A stretch of DNA of 32,043 bases, taken from assembly GCF_009674775.1 (NCBI RefSeq), contig NZ_WKKE01000037.1:1-32043 (forward strand), in the 5' to 3' direction. Numbering within the stretch: the first letter of the stretch is position 1; each line of letters begins with the position of its first letter. The notes below the pieces were generated by a model. The model had not been told where the DNA came from and searched no databases. It was given only the letters and a program-made list of their open reading frames with translations. Below, piece by piece: positions 8,171 through 15,580 of this stretch. The DNA is from Flavobacterium sp. LC2016-23. GTDB lineage: Bacteria > Bacteroidota > Bacteroidia > Flavobacteriales > Flavobacteriaceae. The position numbers and the translations under genes are program-made.

Positions 8171-8428
8171 TTATTTATCGATAGAACCCAAAACACGTTT
8201 CATGAACGCATTTAAGGCTTCTTTTTTATCAGTGCCCTGAACGACCATTTTATGTACTTCAAGTGCACCATACATATTTGAAATTAATTCGCCAATCACA
8301 TCTAATTCTTCATCTTTCAGAGATGGAATCTCAGTCATAGCTTCTAAAACTTCAATAGTTTCAATGATATAATCCTGATCGTTTTCTTCGATAAACTGCG
8401 TTAATTGCTTTATTACGGGTAATTTCAT
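8171..8428 (-). CDS. Small conserved protein of the peroxiredoxin/thioredoxin operon
   Basis: This is an 85-residue acidic, mostly helical protein with no cysteine, no signal peptide and no membrane segment. It starts MKLPVIKQLTQFIEENDQDY and ends with a helical KKEALNAFMKRVLGSIDK. I recognise it only as a short conserved Bacteroidota protein (the DUF6952 type, I believe) that tends to follow thioredoxin and peroxiredoxin genes. Its biochemical role is unknown to me. It is the third gene of the unit, separated from thioredoxin by a hairpin-forming repeat (8432-8503) and followed by a strong terminator (8096-8131). Co-transcription suggests a part in peroxide or thiol metabolism, but that is inference. 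Confidence 0.75.
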   Translation of the reverse strand: MKLPVIKQLTQFIEENDQDYIIETIEVLEAMTEIPSLKDEELDVIGELISNMYGALEVHKMVVQGTDKKEALNAFMKRVLGSIDK

Positions 8429-8431
8429 TTT

Positions 8432-8503
8432 TTAGATTTTTAGATTACTGGATTATTGGATTTTTAGATAAGATTCAAAAAATCTAACCGTCTAAAAATC
8501 TAA
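8432..8503. repeat. 13-bp inverted repeat between thioredoxin and small gene
   Basis: TTAGATTTTTAGA at 8432-8444 is the exact reverse complement of 8491-8503, and GATT at the inner ends also pairs. The sequence between carries two more TTTTTAGAT-like copies. It fills most of the 83-nt gap, so any read-through transcript would carry this stem-loop. Confidence 0.7.
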
Positions 8504-8511
8504 TACTCTAT

Positions 8512-8820
8512 TTAGGCAATTGCGTTAACTAAATCAATTAAAACTTCTTGTTTGTTGGTTTGTGTTTCACCAACTAATTTTCCGTTTACGAAAGTGGCGA
8601 AAGTAGGCAGGTTGCTTACATTGGCCAATTTTCTCGATTCCGGAGAATTTTCAGCATCAACCAAAACAAAAGTGATAGCTTCATTTTCTGTGGCTAATTT
8701 TTTGAATTTTGGTTTCATAATACGGCAATTTCCACACCATGAAGCTGAATATTGTACTACTACTTTTTCGTTTTTAGCAACTAAATCTGCTAACGTATCT
8801 TCGTTTAAGTCGATTAACAT
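8512..8820 (-). CDS. Thioredoxin-family protein with CGNC active site
   Basis: I choose the ATG at 8818-8820 (MLIDLNEDTLADLV...). The 12 codons before it come from an AT-rich intergenic repeat. The 102-residue product is a single thioredoxin fold with the active site SASWCGNCRIMKP (about residues 20-32) and the cis-proline loop NLPTFATFVNGKLVGE (about 67-82). It is cytoplasmic and would reduce disulfides. The gene order suggests the upstream peroxiredoxin as a partner. The active site is CGNC instead of the classical CGPC, which should alter redox potential. No signal peptide is present. The family is certain and the partner is inferred. Confidence 0.9.
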   Translation of the reverse strand: MLIDLNEDTLADLVAKNEKVVVQYSASWCGNCRIMKPKFKKLATENEAITFVLVDAENSPESRKLANVSNLPTFATFVNGKLVGETQTNKQEVLIDLVNAIA

Positions 8821-8832
8821 ATCTTTGAATTT

Positions 8833-8971
8833 AAATTCCAATATTTTAAATTCCAAATTCCAAATCTTCCGATATAGAATTTAAAAATTTAAATTTTGAA
8901 ATATTATTGATTTTGAGAAAGAATTCCAAATCCCAAAATTGGAATTTGGAATTTTTAAAAATTTGGAATTT
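8833..8971. repeat. Long imperfect inverted repeat of AATTCCAA units
   Basis: The arm at 8833-8864 (three AAATTCCAA-type units) is nearly the reverse complement of 8937-8971 (TTGGAATTT units). This gives an imperfect stem of about 32 pairs around a 72-nt loop. It occupies the space between the peroxiredoxin and thioredoxin genes. It resembles intergenic palindromic repeats of flavobacteria. It has no coding potential. Confidence 0.7.
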
Positions 8972-8978
8972 ATTTTTC

Positions 8979-9617
8979 TTAATTAGCGCTTAGATACTCA
9001 GCAGTACTGATTCTGTCTGCGCTCATTGCTTCTTTACCAGCTTCCCAGTTTGCAGGACAAACTTCTCCTTTTTCCTGGATGTGAGTATACGCATCAACCA
9101 TACGTAAATATTCGTTTACGTTACGTCCTAATGGCATATCGTTTACGCTTTCGTGGAAGATTTTTCCAGTTTCGTCAATTAGGTAAGTAGCTCTGAAAGT
9201 TACGTTTGAACCTTCAATGATTACAGAGTCAGTTTCTTCGCTGTATTCTGTAGATTCGATATCTAAAATTCCTAAAATGTTAGATAAGTTACGGTTGGTA
9301 TCAGCAAGGATTGGGTAAGTAACACCTTCGATTCCACCGTTGTTTTTTGGAGTGTTTAACCATGCAAAGTGCACTTCGTTTGTATCACATGAAGCTCCGA
9401 TTACGATAGTATTTCTTTTTTCAAATTCTGGCAATGCAGCTTGGAAGGCGTGTAATTCAGTTGGACATACAAAAGTAAAATCTTTTGGATACCAAAATAA
9501 AAGTACTTTTTTATTGTTGTTTACTGCTTCTTCAAAAATATTGATTTTTAAGTTGTCACCCATTTCTGAGATAGCATCTACTGCAATACTTGGGAATTTT
9601 TTTCCTACTAAAGACAT
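8979..9617 (-). CDS. Typical 2-Cys peroxiredoxin (AhpC/Prx family)
   Basis: This 212-residue protein carries the peroxidatic motif FTFVCPTELHAFQ (cysteine about residue 50) and a C-terminal resolving cysteine in GEVCPANWEAG (about residue 187). This is the signature of typical two-cysteine peroxiredoxins, which work as head-to-tail dimers or decamers. It reduces peroxides in the cytoplasm using thioredoxin or an AhpF-like reductase, and the next gene is a thioredoxin. The start at 9617 follows a complete consensus promoter (9651-9682) at a 5' leader of roughly 30 nt. A 16-nt palindrome sits inside that promoter, so peroxide-responsive control is plausible. Confidence 0.95.
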   Translation of the reverse strand: MSLVGKKFPSIAVDAISEMGDNLKINIFEEAVNNNKKVLLFWYPKDFTFVCPTELHAFQAALPEFEKRNTIVIGASCDTNEVHFAWLNTPKNNGGIEGVTYPILADTNRNLSNILGILDIESTEYSEETDSVIIEGSNVTFRATYLIDETGKIFHESVNDMPLGRNVNEYLRMVDAYTHIQEKGEVCPANWEAGKEAMSADRISTAEYLSAN

Positions 9618-9650
9618 ATTTTTCGTTTTAAGTTAAAAATTTATTTGGTG

Positions 9651-9682
9651 CAAAAGTAGGGTATAAGTAAGGTTACTTACAA
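9651..9682 (-). promoter_or_regulatory. Consensus Bacteroidota promoter for peroxiredoxin
   Basis: On the minus strand TTG (9680-9682) is followed by a 21-nt spacer and TACTTTTG (9651-9658). This fits the TTG-N17-23-TANNTTTG consensus exactly. Transcription would start about 30 nt before the peroxiredoxin ATG at 9617. Confidence 0.8.
9664..9679. promoter_or_regulatory. Palindromic operator candidate in the promoter spacer
   Basis: TAAGTAA and TTACTTA are perfect inverted arms separated by GG, lying wholly between the -33 and -7 elements of the peroxiredoxin promoter. A dimeric regulator bound here would occlude RNA polymerase. The regulator is unknown. The site does not obviously match the PerR or OxyR consensus I know. 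Confidence 0.5.
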
Positions 9683-9751
9683 TAAGATGTAATTATTAAT
9701 ATTTATTTAGTGATAACTTTTTGTTATGATGAAAGACGGAATGTTTGTAAG

Positions 9752-11365
9752 TTACTGAATGTCAATATTTACAGGAAGACTGCCGTTGCAATTGCCATTT
9801 TCAAGAAATTGAATTCCTGCCACTTTTTGGAATTCTTCAAAATCCTGATAGGCCTGTACGAGTCCTGAAGCCTTTTTCAGATTCGGGATTACAGGTAAAA
9901 CGTACGGATTTCCGAAAACATAAACGATACATTTTTTGGTTTGCAGCAGCTGTGAAAGTAAATCTAAAACTTCAGCATGTATTTCGAAATTATTCATCGG
10001 TTTTGCCTTCGGAACAAATAAAGAAATAAGAATGGTTTCGAAGTTTTCGAGCGCTTTTTTGATTTCCGGAATACTGGAGCCTTCTAAGTTTTCAAAAGCA
10101 AATGACGGACTGTCTAATTTGGAATCTACGGTCTTGAAGAAGGTATTCTCCATACCTTTATACAGACTCAGTTTGGCCAGCTGATTGTTTTGCTGCGCTT
10201 CGAAAGCCAGTGCAGTATTGGAGTTATCAATAATTTTGGTAAGTGTGTTTTGGGCAATTTCCAGGTTTAAAGCTGCGGTTTTCGCAAAATCCAGTTCTCC
10301 TGCCGTAAATGCATTACCAGACAGGATGCCCACCTTTTCTTTGGCTTTCATAATTCTGTTGTAACTGGCTTCGATACGTTCGGGAGAAGCATTTTTGAGG
10401 ATTGCTTCAATTCCTTCCGGAACATTTTCGGCGAAACACAAAATATCATTTCCGGCATTGAAGGCTTCCCATTCGAGTTGACCTTTTGTTGCGTACAATT
10501 TAGAAACGCTGTGCATATTTAAGGCATCGGAAATTACCAAACCATCATAGCCTAATTTTTCGCGCAAAAGGGTTTCGATAATAGGTTTTGACAAAGTTGC
10601 CGAAGTATCTTTTCCGTCATTTAAACTCGGAACCGCGAGATGCCCGATCATAATCGAGTCGACCTTATTTTCGATCCCTTTAATAAAAGGATACAATTCG
10701 TTGTCTAACAGTTCTTCTAAACTTTCGTTTAAAACCGGCAATCCCAAATGCGAATCTACATTGGTATTTCCGTGTCCGGGAAAGTGTTTCAGGCAGCCTA
10801 GAATTCCGGCATCAGACAATCCTTTTAAATACGCCACGGCAAAATTGGCTACTTTTTCTTTGTTTTCACCAAAAGAGCGATAGCCAATCACGGGGTTATT
10901 CGGATTGTTATTTATGTCTGCCAGAGGCGACAGGTTATAATGAATTCCGGCTGCTTTTAAATCGGAACCAATTTGTTTTCCAACTTCATACACCAGATCT
11001 GTTTTGTTTTCCGGTAAAGCACCAAGGGTGATGGCGTAGGGATATTGCGGTGTTTTTTCGATGCGCATCGCCAGACCCCATTCGGCATCAATGCTGATTA
11101 AAAGCGGGGTAGCGGCTGATTTTTGATAACGGATGATTAACGCTTTGATTTTCTCGTAGCTGTCATCATTAAAAACTACTTTTTTCTTGCTTTCGTAATT
11201 CGTTGCGGCACTGGCACGGCTGTGAAAAAAGGTCAGTCCGCCAATATGGTGTTCTTGTATTAAGCGTTCGGTTTCCTGAATGTTTTCTTCGGTATCGTTG
11301 ATAAAAACGGCGGGAAAAAAGAATTGTCCCACTTTTTGTTTTAGTGCTTCGGCTGTCATTTTCAT
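9752..11365 (-). CDS. Cytoplasmic GH3 beta-N-acetylhexosaminidase (NagZ-like)
   Basis: I take the ATG at 11363-11365, which overlaps the upstream stop as TAATG. An earlier TTG would overlap more. The product (537 residues) has a GH3 catalytic barrel with KHFPGHGNTNVDSHLGLP (about 193-210), the His/Asp general acid-base motif of NagZ-type enzymes, and GLVISDALNMHSV with the nucleophile Asp about 280. A C-terminal GH3-type domain follows (about 360-537). There is no signal peptide, so it should act in the cytoplasm on imported GlcNAc-anhydroMurNAc, releasing GlcNAc. The AmpG-like permease and anmK in the same run support this. The WGLAMRI loop instead of the usual EGG-R loop is a lineage feature as far as I recall. 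Substrate is inferred, family is certain. Confidence 0.85.
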   Translation of the reverse strand: MKMTAEALKQKVGQFFFPAVFINDTEENIQETERLIQEHHIGGLTFFHSRASAATNYESKKKVVFNDDSYEKIKALIIRYQKSAATPLLISIDAEWGLAMRIEKTPQYPYAITLGALPENKTDLVYEVGKQIGSDLKAAGIHYNLSPLADINNNPNNPVIGYRSFGENKEKVANFAVAYLKGLSDAGILGCLKHFPGHGNTNVDSHLGLPVLNESLEELLDNELYPFIKGIENKVDSIMIGHLAVPSLNDGKDTSATLSKPIIETLLREKLGYDGLVISDALNMHSVSKLYATKGQLEWEAFNAGNDILCFAENVPEGIEAILKNASPERIEASYNRIMKAKEKVGILSGNAFTAGELDFAKTAALNLEIAQNTLTKIIDNSNTALAFEAQQNNQLAKLSLYKGMENTFFKTVDSKLDSPSFAFENLEGSSIPEIKKALENFETILISLFVPKAKPMNNFEIHAEVLDLLSQLLQTKKCIVYVFGNPYVLPVIPNLKKASGLVQAYQDFEEFQKVAGIQFLENGNCNGSLPVNIDIQ

Positions 11366-11817
11366 TAGTATAAAGTCTTTTTCATGCAAACACTGTTTTC
11401 AGCGTTTTCATAAGGCGGATAATTGGGAATCAGGGTGTAACCGGATTTCTGGTACAGTGCAATGGCTTCCGGCTGTTTTTTTATGGTTTCCAAAACCGTA
11501 TACGTATAGTTGATTTCGGCTGCCCAAAGTTCCAAAGCTTCCAGGACCTGAGAAGCAATTCCTTTTTTGCGATGTTCCGGATGCACATACATGCGTTTGA
11601 TTTCAGCTGTATCACTTTGTTTTTCCCTAAAAGCGCCACAGCCTACAGCGATGTCATTTTCATAACAGACAATAACATGTTTTATTTTGTCAATTTTATT
11701 AAACTGATTGTAAAAGGTATGTTCTTCCCCGTCCCTGATTTTTAAGTACTGGTCTAATAAAGCGACCAGATGTATAAAGTCAGGATCATCAGAATTGGTG
11801 CGTTTCAGGCTGGTCAT
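11365..11817 (-). CDS. GNAT-family N-acetyltransferase
   Basis: The start is taken at the ATG at 11815-11817 (MTSLKRTNSDDPDF), 22 nt after the previous stop. The longer frame would run through the neighbouring gene. The 150-residue protein has the GNAT fold with the acetyl-CoA pyrophosphate-binding motif around HPEHRKKGIASQVLEALELWA (about 92-112). The preceding strand is AEIKRMYV, and the C-terminal AIALYQKSGYTLI (about 125-137) is a normal GNAT signature. The acceptor is not predictable. Its place between AmpG/TPR and NagZ-like genes raises the possibility of an amino-sugar or muropeptide amine acceptor, but GNATs are common and this is speculative. Its stop overlaps the GH3 start by 1 nt. 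Confidence 0.85.
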   Translation of the reverse strand: MTSLKRTNSDDPDFIHLVALLDQYLKIRDGEEHTFYNQFNKIDKIKHVIVCYENDIAVGCGAFREKQSDTAEIKRMYVHPEHRKKGIASQVLEALELWAAEINYTYTVLETIKKQPEAIALYQKSGYTLIPNYPPYENAENSVCMKKTLY

Positions 11818-11839
11818 GATCGAATGCTGTAAAGTTTTA

Positions 11840-12190
11840 TTATTTGAGTTTGCTTTTCTTTTGTCTGGCAAGTTTGGCAAGCTGTGTTTGGGTTTGTACG
11901 GCTTTTTCCAGTCGGTTTTTAAATCGAAAGAGTTTTGGCAATCCTTCCAGTCGGTCTTCGAGGGTGATTTCTTCAAAAACAATAATTGCTTTTTCTAAAA
12001 CCCGGATTTCGTTTTCGATATCGTTTTGGTTTTTGTAGATTGTAGCCAATCTATCGTAAGGATGGTTTCCTTTAAAGCTTTCCGCGACATTTTCTTCATA
12101 CAATTCAACTGCTTTTTCAAGATTTCCTGTTTTCTCGAACTCAGCTCCTTTCAGATTTCGTTCGGCCTGCAAATTCTCATTGATTTCCAT
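11840..12190 (-). CDS. Small TPR-like helical protein
   Basis: The start is taken at the ATG at 12188-12190 (MEINENLQAERNLKGAEFEKTG), which avoids overlap with the permease gene upstream. The 116-residue product has a recognisable tetratricopeptide unit, LKGAEFEKTGNLEKAVELYEENVAE, then YDRLATIYKNQNDIENEIRVLEKAI, followed by a basic C-terminal tail ending KLARQKKSKLK. It has no signal peptide, so it should be cytoplasmic. TPR units mediate protein-protein contacts, and no enzymatic residues are evident. It sits 22 nt from both neighbours inside the peptidoglycan-recycling run. Its partner is unknown. The gene looks real because it has ordered repeats and tight spacing. Confidence 0.7.
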   Translation of the reverse strand: MEINENLQAERNLKGAEFEKTGNLEKAVELYEENVAESFKGNHPYDRLATIYKNQNDIENEIRVLEKAIIVFEEITLEDRLEGLPKLFRFKNRLEKAVQTQTQLAKLARQKKSKLK

Positions 12191-12212
12191 AGGTAAGATG
12201 TTTGATTTGGGG

Positions 12213-13754
12213 TTAAACTTCTTGATATTCTTTCCCAAAGTCTTTCGGGAAAATTAAAAAACGTGATAAAATAATACCTGGAATTGTAGCCAGAAATACC
12301 CAAATAAAGAAATTTCCGTAGCCTAAATATTCCTGAATATAACCGCTAACCATTCCGGGCAGCATCATTCCCATAGCCATAAATCCGGTTGCAAGAGCAT
12401 AATGTGCGGTTTTAGATTCTCCTTCAGCCACATAAATCAAATACATCATAAAAGCTGCAAAACCAAAACCGTATCCAAATTGTTCGACGATCACAACGGC
12501 ATAAATATAATAAATAGAAGCCGGATGAAAATGCGCCAGCAGGATAAAACCAATTATGGGTAAATGCATCGTTAAAATCATGGGAAGCATCCACTTTGTG
12601 AGGCCTTGTTTTGAAATGGCAATTCCCCCAAGAATTCCGCCTAAGGTTAAAGCAATTAATCCAAAAGTTCCATAAATCAAGCCGATGTCTTCGGTTTCAA
12701 GTCCCATGCCGCCTTTTTTGATTGTTTTTTGATTTCCATTATTAGCAATTAACAGGTTTACAAAATCAATTCGGGCCTTATTTGCATTTTTGTATTCTTC
12801 CTTATCTTTATTTTCTACTTCTTTTAATTGCTTCTTCTGATCTCTCATCTCCACTAAAACGGGCAATTTGGCATAAAGAGATTGTAGTTCTGAATCGGAT
12901 AATTTTTCTCCGTTCTTCACCTTTGAATTGTATAATTCTAATGCCTTTGTCTGCGCTTCGTCTAATCCCGTTTCAACCAGCTCGTATTTAATTGGATCTA
13001 CTAAGAAAGGAGTCAGCATTTTAATTAATTGCGATTCTCCTAATCTGAATAATAAGATAAAAGAAAGGACAATTATGATTTGTTTTTTTCTGAAGAAACT
13101 TGCAAAAATGCTTGCGAAACTTTGTTTATTGGTATCTACAGGTTTTTCGCCTGCGTTTATTTCTGTTCTCGGTGTTGAGAAAAAATTGTATATCGTTATA
13201 AAAGTCATTAACAAGCCAACGGCAATCATCGTATACGACCAGGCTTTGGTATTGTCACTGTATTTATGTTCCAGATATCCTGCAAATAAAACAATCAATC
13301 CGTTTCCGGCCAGCATGGCGAGTCTGTAAAAAGTACTTCTGATACCAATAAAAAAAGATTGTTTGTCTTCGGGTAAAACCAACAAATAAAACCCATCGCT
13401 GGCAATGTCATTAGAAGCCGAAGCAAAAGCTGCAACCCAAAAGATGGCCAAAGTCATCATGAAAAAGCCGCTTGTCGGAATGGTAAAACCGACTAATAAA
13501 AAAGCAATAGAAATAAGCAATTGCATGGACAAAAACCATTTTCGTTTAGTTCCGACTAACTCAATAAACGGACTCCACAATGGCTTGATTACCCAAGGCA
13601 GATATAATAAACTGGTATAAAGACCAATGTCTTTGTTAGAAATTCCAAGTTTTTTGTACATAATAACCGAAACGGAAATAATGACGGCATAAGGCAAGCC
13701 GGATGCAAAATTTAAAAGCGGAATCCAAAACCAGGGTTTACTATCTGTTTTCAT
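12213..13754 (-). CDS. AmpG-like muropeptide permease (MFS) with periplasmic insertion
   Basis: This 513-residue major facilitator protein starts WFWIPLLNFASGLPYAVI. It contains KPLWSP, RRK-type loop GTKRKWFL, SASNDIASDGF and FIGIRSTFYRLAMLAGNGL. These match the AmpG layout (FASGLP, KFLWSP, SASQDI, YRLGML). AmpG imports GlcNAc-anhydroMurNAc peptides into the cytoplasm. Between helix 7 (about 226-240) and helix 8 (about 357-378) the usual short loop is replaced by about 90 charged, helical residues (255-347). By MFS topology these face the periplasm. The start overlaps the end of the GHL10 gene by 14 nt, so translation is probably coupled. The family is well supported and the substrate comes from gene context. 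Confidence 0.82.
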   Translation of the reverse strand: MKTDSKPWFWIPLLNFASGLPYAVIISVSVIMYKKLGISNKDIGLYTSLLYLPWVIKPLWSPFIELVGTKRKWFLSMQLLISIAFLLVGFTIPTSGFFMMTLAIFWVAAFASASNDIASDGFYLLVLPEDKQSFFIGIRSTFYRLAMLAGNGLIVLFAGYLEHKYSDNTKAWSYTMIAVGLLMTFITIYNFFSTPRTEINAGEKPVDTNKQSFASIFASFFRKKQIIIVLSFILLFRLGESQLIKMLTPFLVDPIKYELVETGLDEAQTKALELYNSKVKNGEKLSDSELQSLYAKLPVLVEMRDQKKQLKEVENKDKEEYKNANKARIDFVNLLIANNGNQKTIKKGGMGLETEDIGLIYGTFGLIALTLGGILGGIAISKQGLTKWMLPMILTMHLPIIGFILLAHFHPASIYYIYAVVIVEQFGYGFGFAAFMMYLIYVAEGESKTAHYALATGFMAMGMMLPGMVSGYIQEYLGYGNFFIWVFLATIPGIILSRFLIFPKDFGKEYQEV

Positions 13755-15312
13755 TGGGCTGAGCAGGTGAATATATTTTAAATGTCTTTTTTAAGTCGAT
13801 CGTAGTCGGGGTACTTTCGTTTGCAAAATAATCAATAAATGTTACAGCGCAAGCTTTATAGGCATTCATTTTTTGGGTAAGGATCGAAAAAGTAATAGAA
13901 TCGTTAATTTCGTTAACTCTTATTTTGTCAATTATTTGCGTCGCATCGTTGGTGTTGATTTTCGAAATATGATCGGCTCCGTATACGACCATATAACGCA
14001 CTTTTGTATTCAGTGGTGCTTTGATGGTAAAGGTGCAAAAAGAACTGTCTTTGGCAAATTCGGTTACGGTCGGGATATCAATCACAATGCGCTTTAAATT
14101 TGGAACTGCCGGTGGTAATGCCGGATATTTGTATTGGTTTTCTTCGAGCAGACGTACAATGTCAAAGTTTTTGTTCATAAACCATTTGGCACTGAAATAA
14201 GCACTTCCGCCTACTTTTTTGAAGCTTCTGGCATAATCGATCTGCGTTGGGATTTCAGACGAAAAATTCCAGCTTTTATCGCCGTCACCTCTTATTTTAT
14301 AAGAAGCGTGTCCGATATAAACAGCAGTATTGTTGGAGTTTTCGGCCCACCATTTTACGAGTTTCGAATAAGAAGCCCTCGGATTATTCATGCTCCAATA
14401 GAGCTGAGGCATAATATAGTCGATCCATTTTTGGTCCATCCATAACACCGGATCGGCATATAGATCGTCGTAGTTGGCAGTAGATTGGGTATCAGAACCT
14501 TTCGGATCCACCGATTTGTTGCGCCAAACCCCAAACGGACTTATTCCGAATTGTACCCACGGTTTGCTCGCTTTGATGGTAGTCGAAATGCTATGCACAA
14601 AATTGCTCACATTCGCACGTCTCCAGTCGGCAAGGGTTAAGCCTGAGCCGTATTTTTTGAAAGAAGCCGTATCATTAAAAACTTTTCCGGGTACGGCGTA
14701 CGGATAGAAATAATCATCAAAATGAATGGCGTCGATATCGTATTTGTCCACCACTTCTTTGACTACTTTGGTCAGATGTTCCTGAACTTCAGGCAAGGCA
14801 GGATCGTAATATAATTTTCCGCCGTATTCAATCATCCATTCCGGATGTTTAAAGATATCATGATTCGGGCTCAAAAGGTTTTTATTTAAATCGAAAGTCG
14901 CGCGGTACGGGTTCATCCAGGCATGAAATTCAAAACCTCTCATATGCGCCTGATCAATCATCCAGGCCAGTGCATCGTAAGACGGGGCAGGGGTCTGGCC
15001 TTCTTTTCCCGTAAGGAAACGCGACCACGGTGCCAGTTCTGTAGGATAAAAAGCATCACCCACACTTCTGATCTGAACAATTACAGCATTGAAATTCAGT
15101 TTTTTGTATGTTTCCAGAATATCGATAAAATCTGCTTTTTCTTTCTCGACATTGTCCGTACTTGTTTTGGGCCAGTCAATGTTTACTACGGTCGCGATCC
15201 ACACCCCTCTAAATTCAGTTTTAGGATGCGTTACTTTTTCCTGCGAATGAACATTCATTCCAAGAAACAGTAATAATAGTATAGAGAATAGTAGTGGATT
15301 CTTTTTATGCAT
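13741..15312 (-). CDS. Secreted GHL10-family glycoside hydrolase (DUF187, DigH-like)
   Basis: The ATG at 15310-15312 opens a signal peptide, MHKKNPLLFSILLLLFLGMN, then VHSQ. A longer frame begins at a TTG and lacks merit. The mature protein is a TIM-barrel of the GHL10/DUF187 family with FRGVWIATVVNIDWP, VIVQIRSVGDAFYP, FEFHAWMNPYRA, DAIHFDDYFYPY, FGISPFGVWRN and IDYIMPQLYW in order (about residues 35-350). A C-terminal beta domain follows (about 395-523). E. coli DigH (YddW) of this family cleaves amidase-denuded peptidoglycan glycans. There is no lipobox cysteine, so this one is a soluble periplasmic or secreted enzyme, unlike the DigH lipoprotein. Its 3' end overlaps the AmpG-like start. 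A peptidoglycan substrate is inferred from the cluster. Confidence 0.85.
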   Translation of the reverse strand: MHKKNPLLFSILLLLFLGMNVHSQEKVTHPKTEFRGVWIATVVNIDWPKTSTDNVEKEKADFIDILETYKKLNFNAVIVQIRSVGDAFYPTELAPWSRFLTGKEGQTPAPSYDALAWMIDQAHMRGFEFHAWMNPYRATFDLNKNLLSPNHDIFKHPEWMIEYGGKLYYDPALPEVQEHLTKVVKEVVDKYDIDAIHFDDYFYPYAVPGKVFNDTASFKKYGSGLTLADWRRANVSNFVHSISTTIKASKPWVQFGISPFGVWRNKSVDPKGSDTQSTANYDDLYADPVLWMDQKWIDYIMPQLYWSMNNPRASYSKLVKWWAENSNNTAVYIGHASYKIRGDGDKSWNFSSEIPTQIDYARSFKKVGGSAYFSAKWFMNKNFDIVRLLEENQYKYPALPPAVPNLKRIVIDIPTVTEFAKDSSFCTFTIKAPLNTKVRYMVVYGADHISKINTNDATQIIDKIRVNEINDSITFSILTQKMNAYKACAVTFIDYFANESTPTTIDLKKTFKIYSPAQPNENR

Positions 15313-15409
15313 TGTAATCTGTTTTAACAAAAACCAAAAATAGTTTTTTTAGATGAGTATCGTAAACAATTCAGAAATAATAATTTTAACGGTATAGTTG
15401 TGTTTTTTG

Positions 15410-15572
15410 TTGCCACGAATTTCACGAATTTCCGCGAATTATTTTTTTGCCACAGATTAAATGATTCGCACAGATTTTTAATCTTTTTAATCCTGTAATC
15501 TGTGGCTAAACTTTTTTGCACATCAATTAATACACAATTTTAATTCGTGCAAATTCGTGCAATTAGTGGCAA
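15410..15572. repeat. Nested inverted repeat (REP-like), about 160 nt
   Basis: The outer arms are TTGCCACGAATTTCACGAAT and following (15410-15441), and the imperfect reverse complement with TTCGTGCAAATTCGTGC and TAGTGGCAA (15540-15572). The inner arms are GCCACAGATTAA (15449-15460) and its counterpart ending ATCTGTGGC (15488-15506). The whole could fold as a cruciform or long RNA stem. It fills the gap between anmK and the GHL10 gene and holds no gene. CACGAATT/CACAGATT repeats of this type are frequent between flavobacterial genes. Confidence 0.75.
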
Positions 15573-15580
15573 CCCCTTTT

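Noticed and set aside
7813..8196. Short open frames in the gene-free region before tpx (7813-8010 plus, 8014-8196 minus)
   Set aside because: They consist of the inverted repeat, the GACTGA tract and the terminator, and encode no plausible protein.
9694..9712. Small hairpin ATAAC-TTTTT-GTTAT as a terminator between the GH3 and peroxiredoxin genes
   Set aside because: Only five pairs, no GC content and no following T run in the needed direction.
11818..11982. Longer N-terminus for the GNAT protein
   Set aside because: The extra 55 codons run antiphase through the TPR gene, and the GNAT fold begins at the ATG at 11815-11817.
15324..15521. A 65-residue minus-strand frame upstream of the GHL10 gene
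   Set aside because: It lies inside the nested palindromic repeat and has no coding signature.
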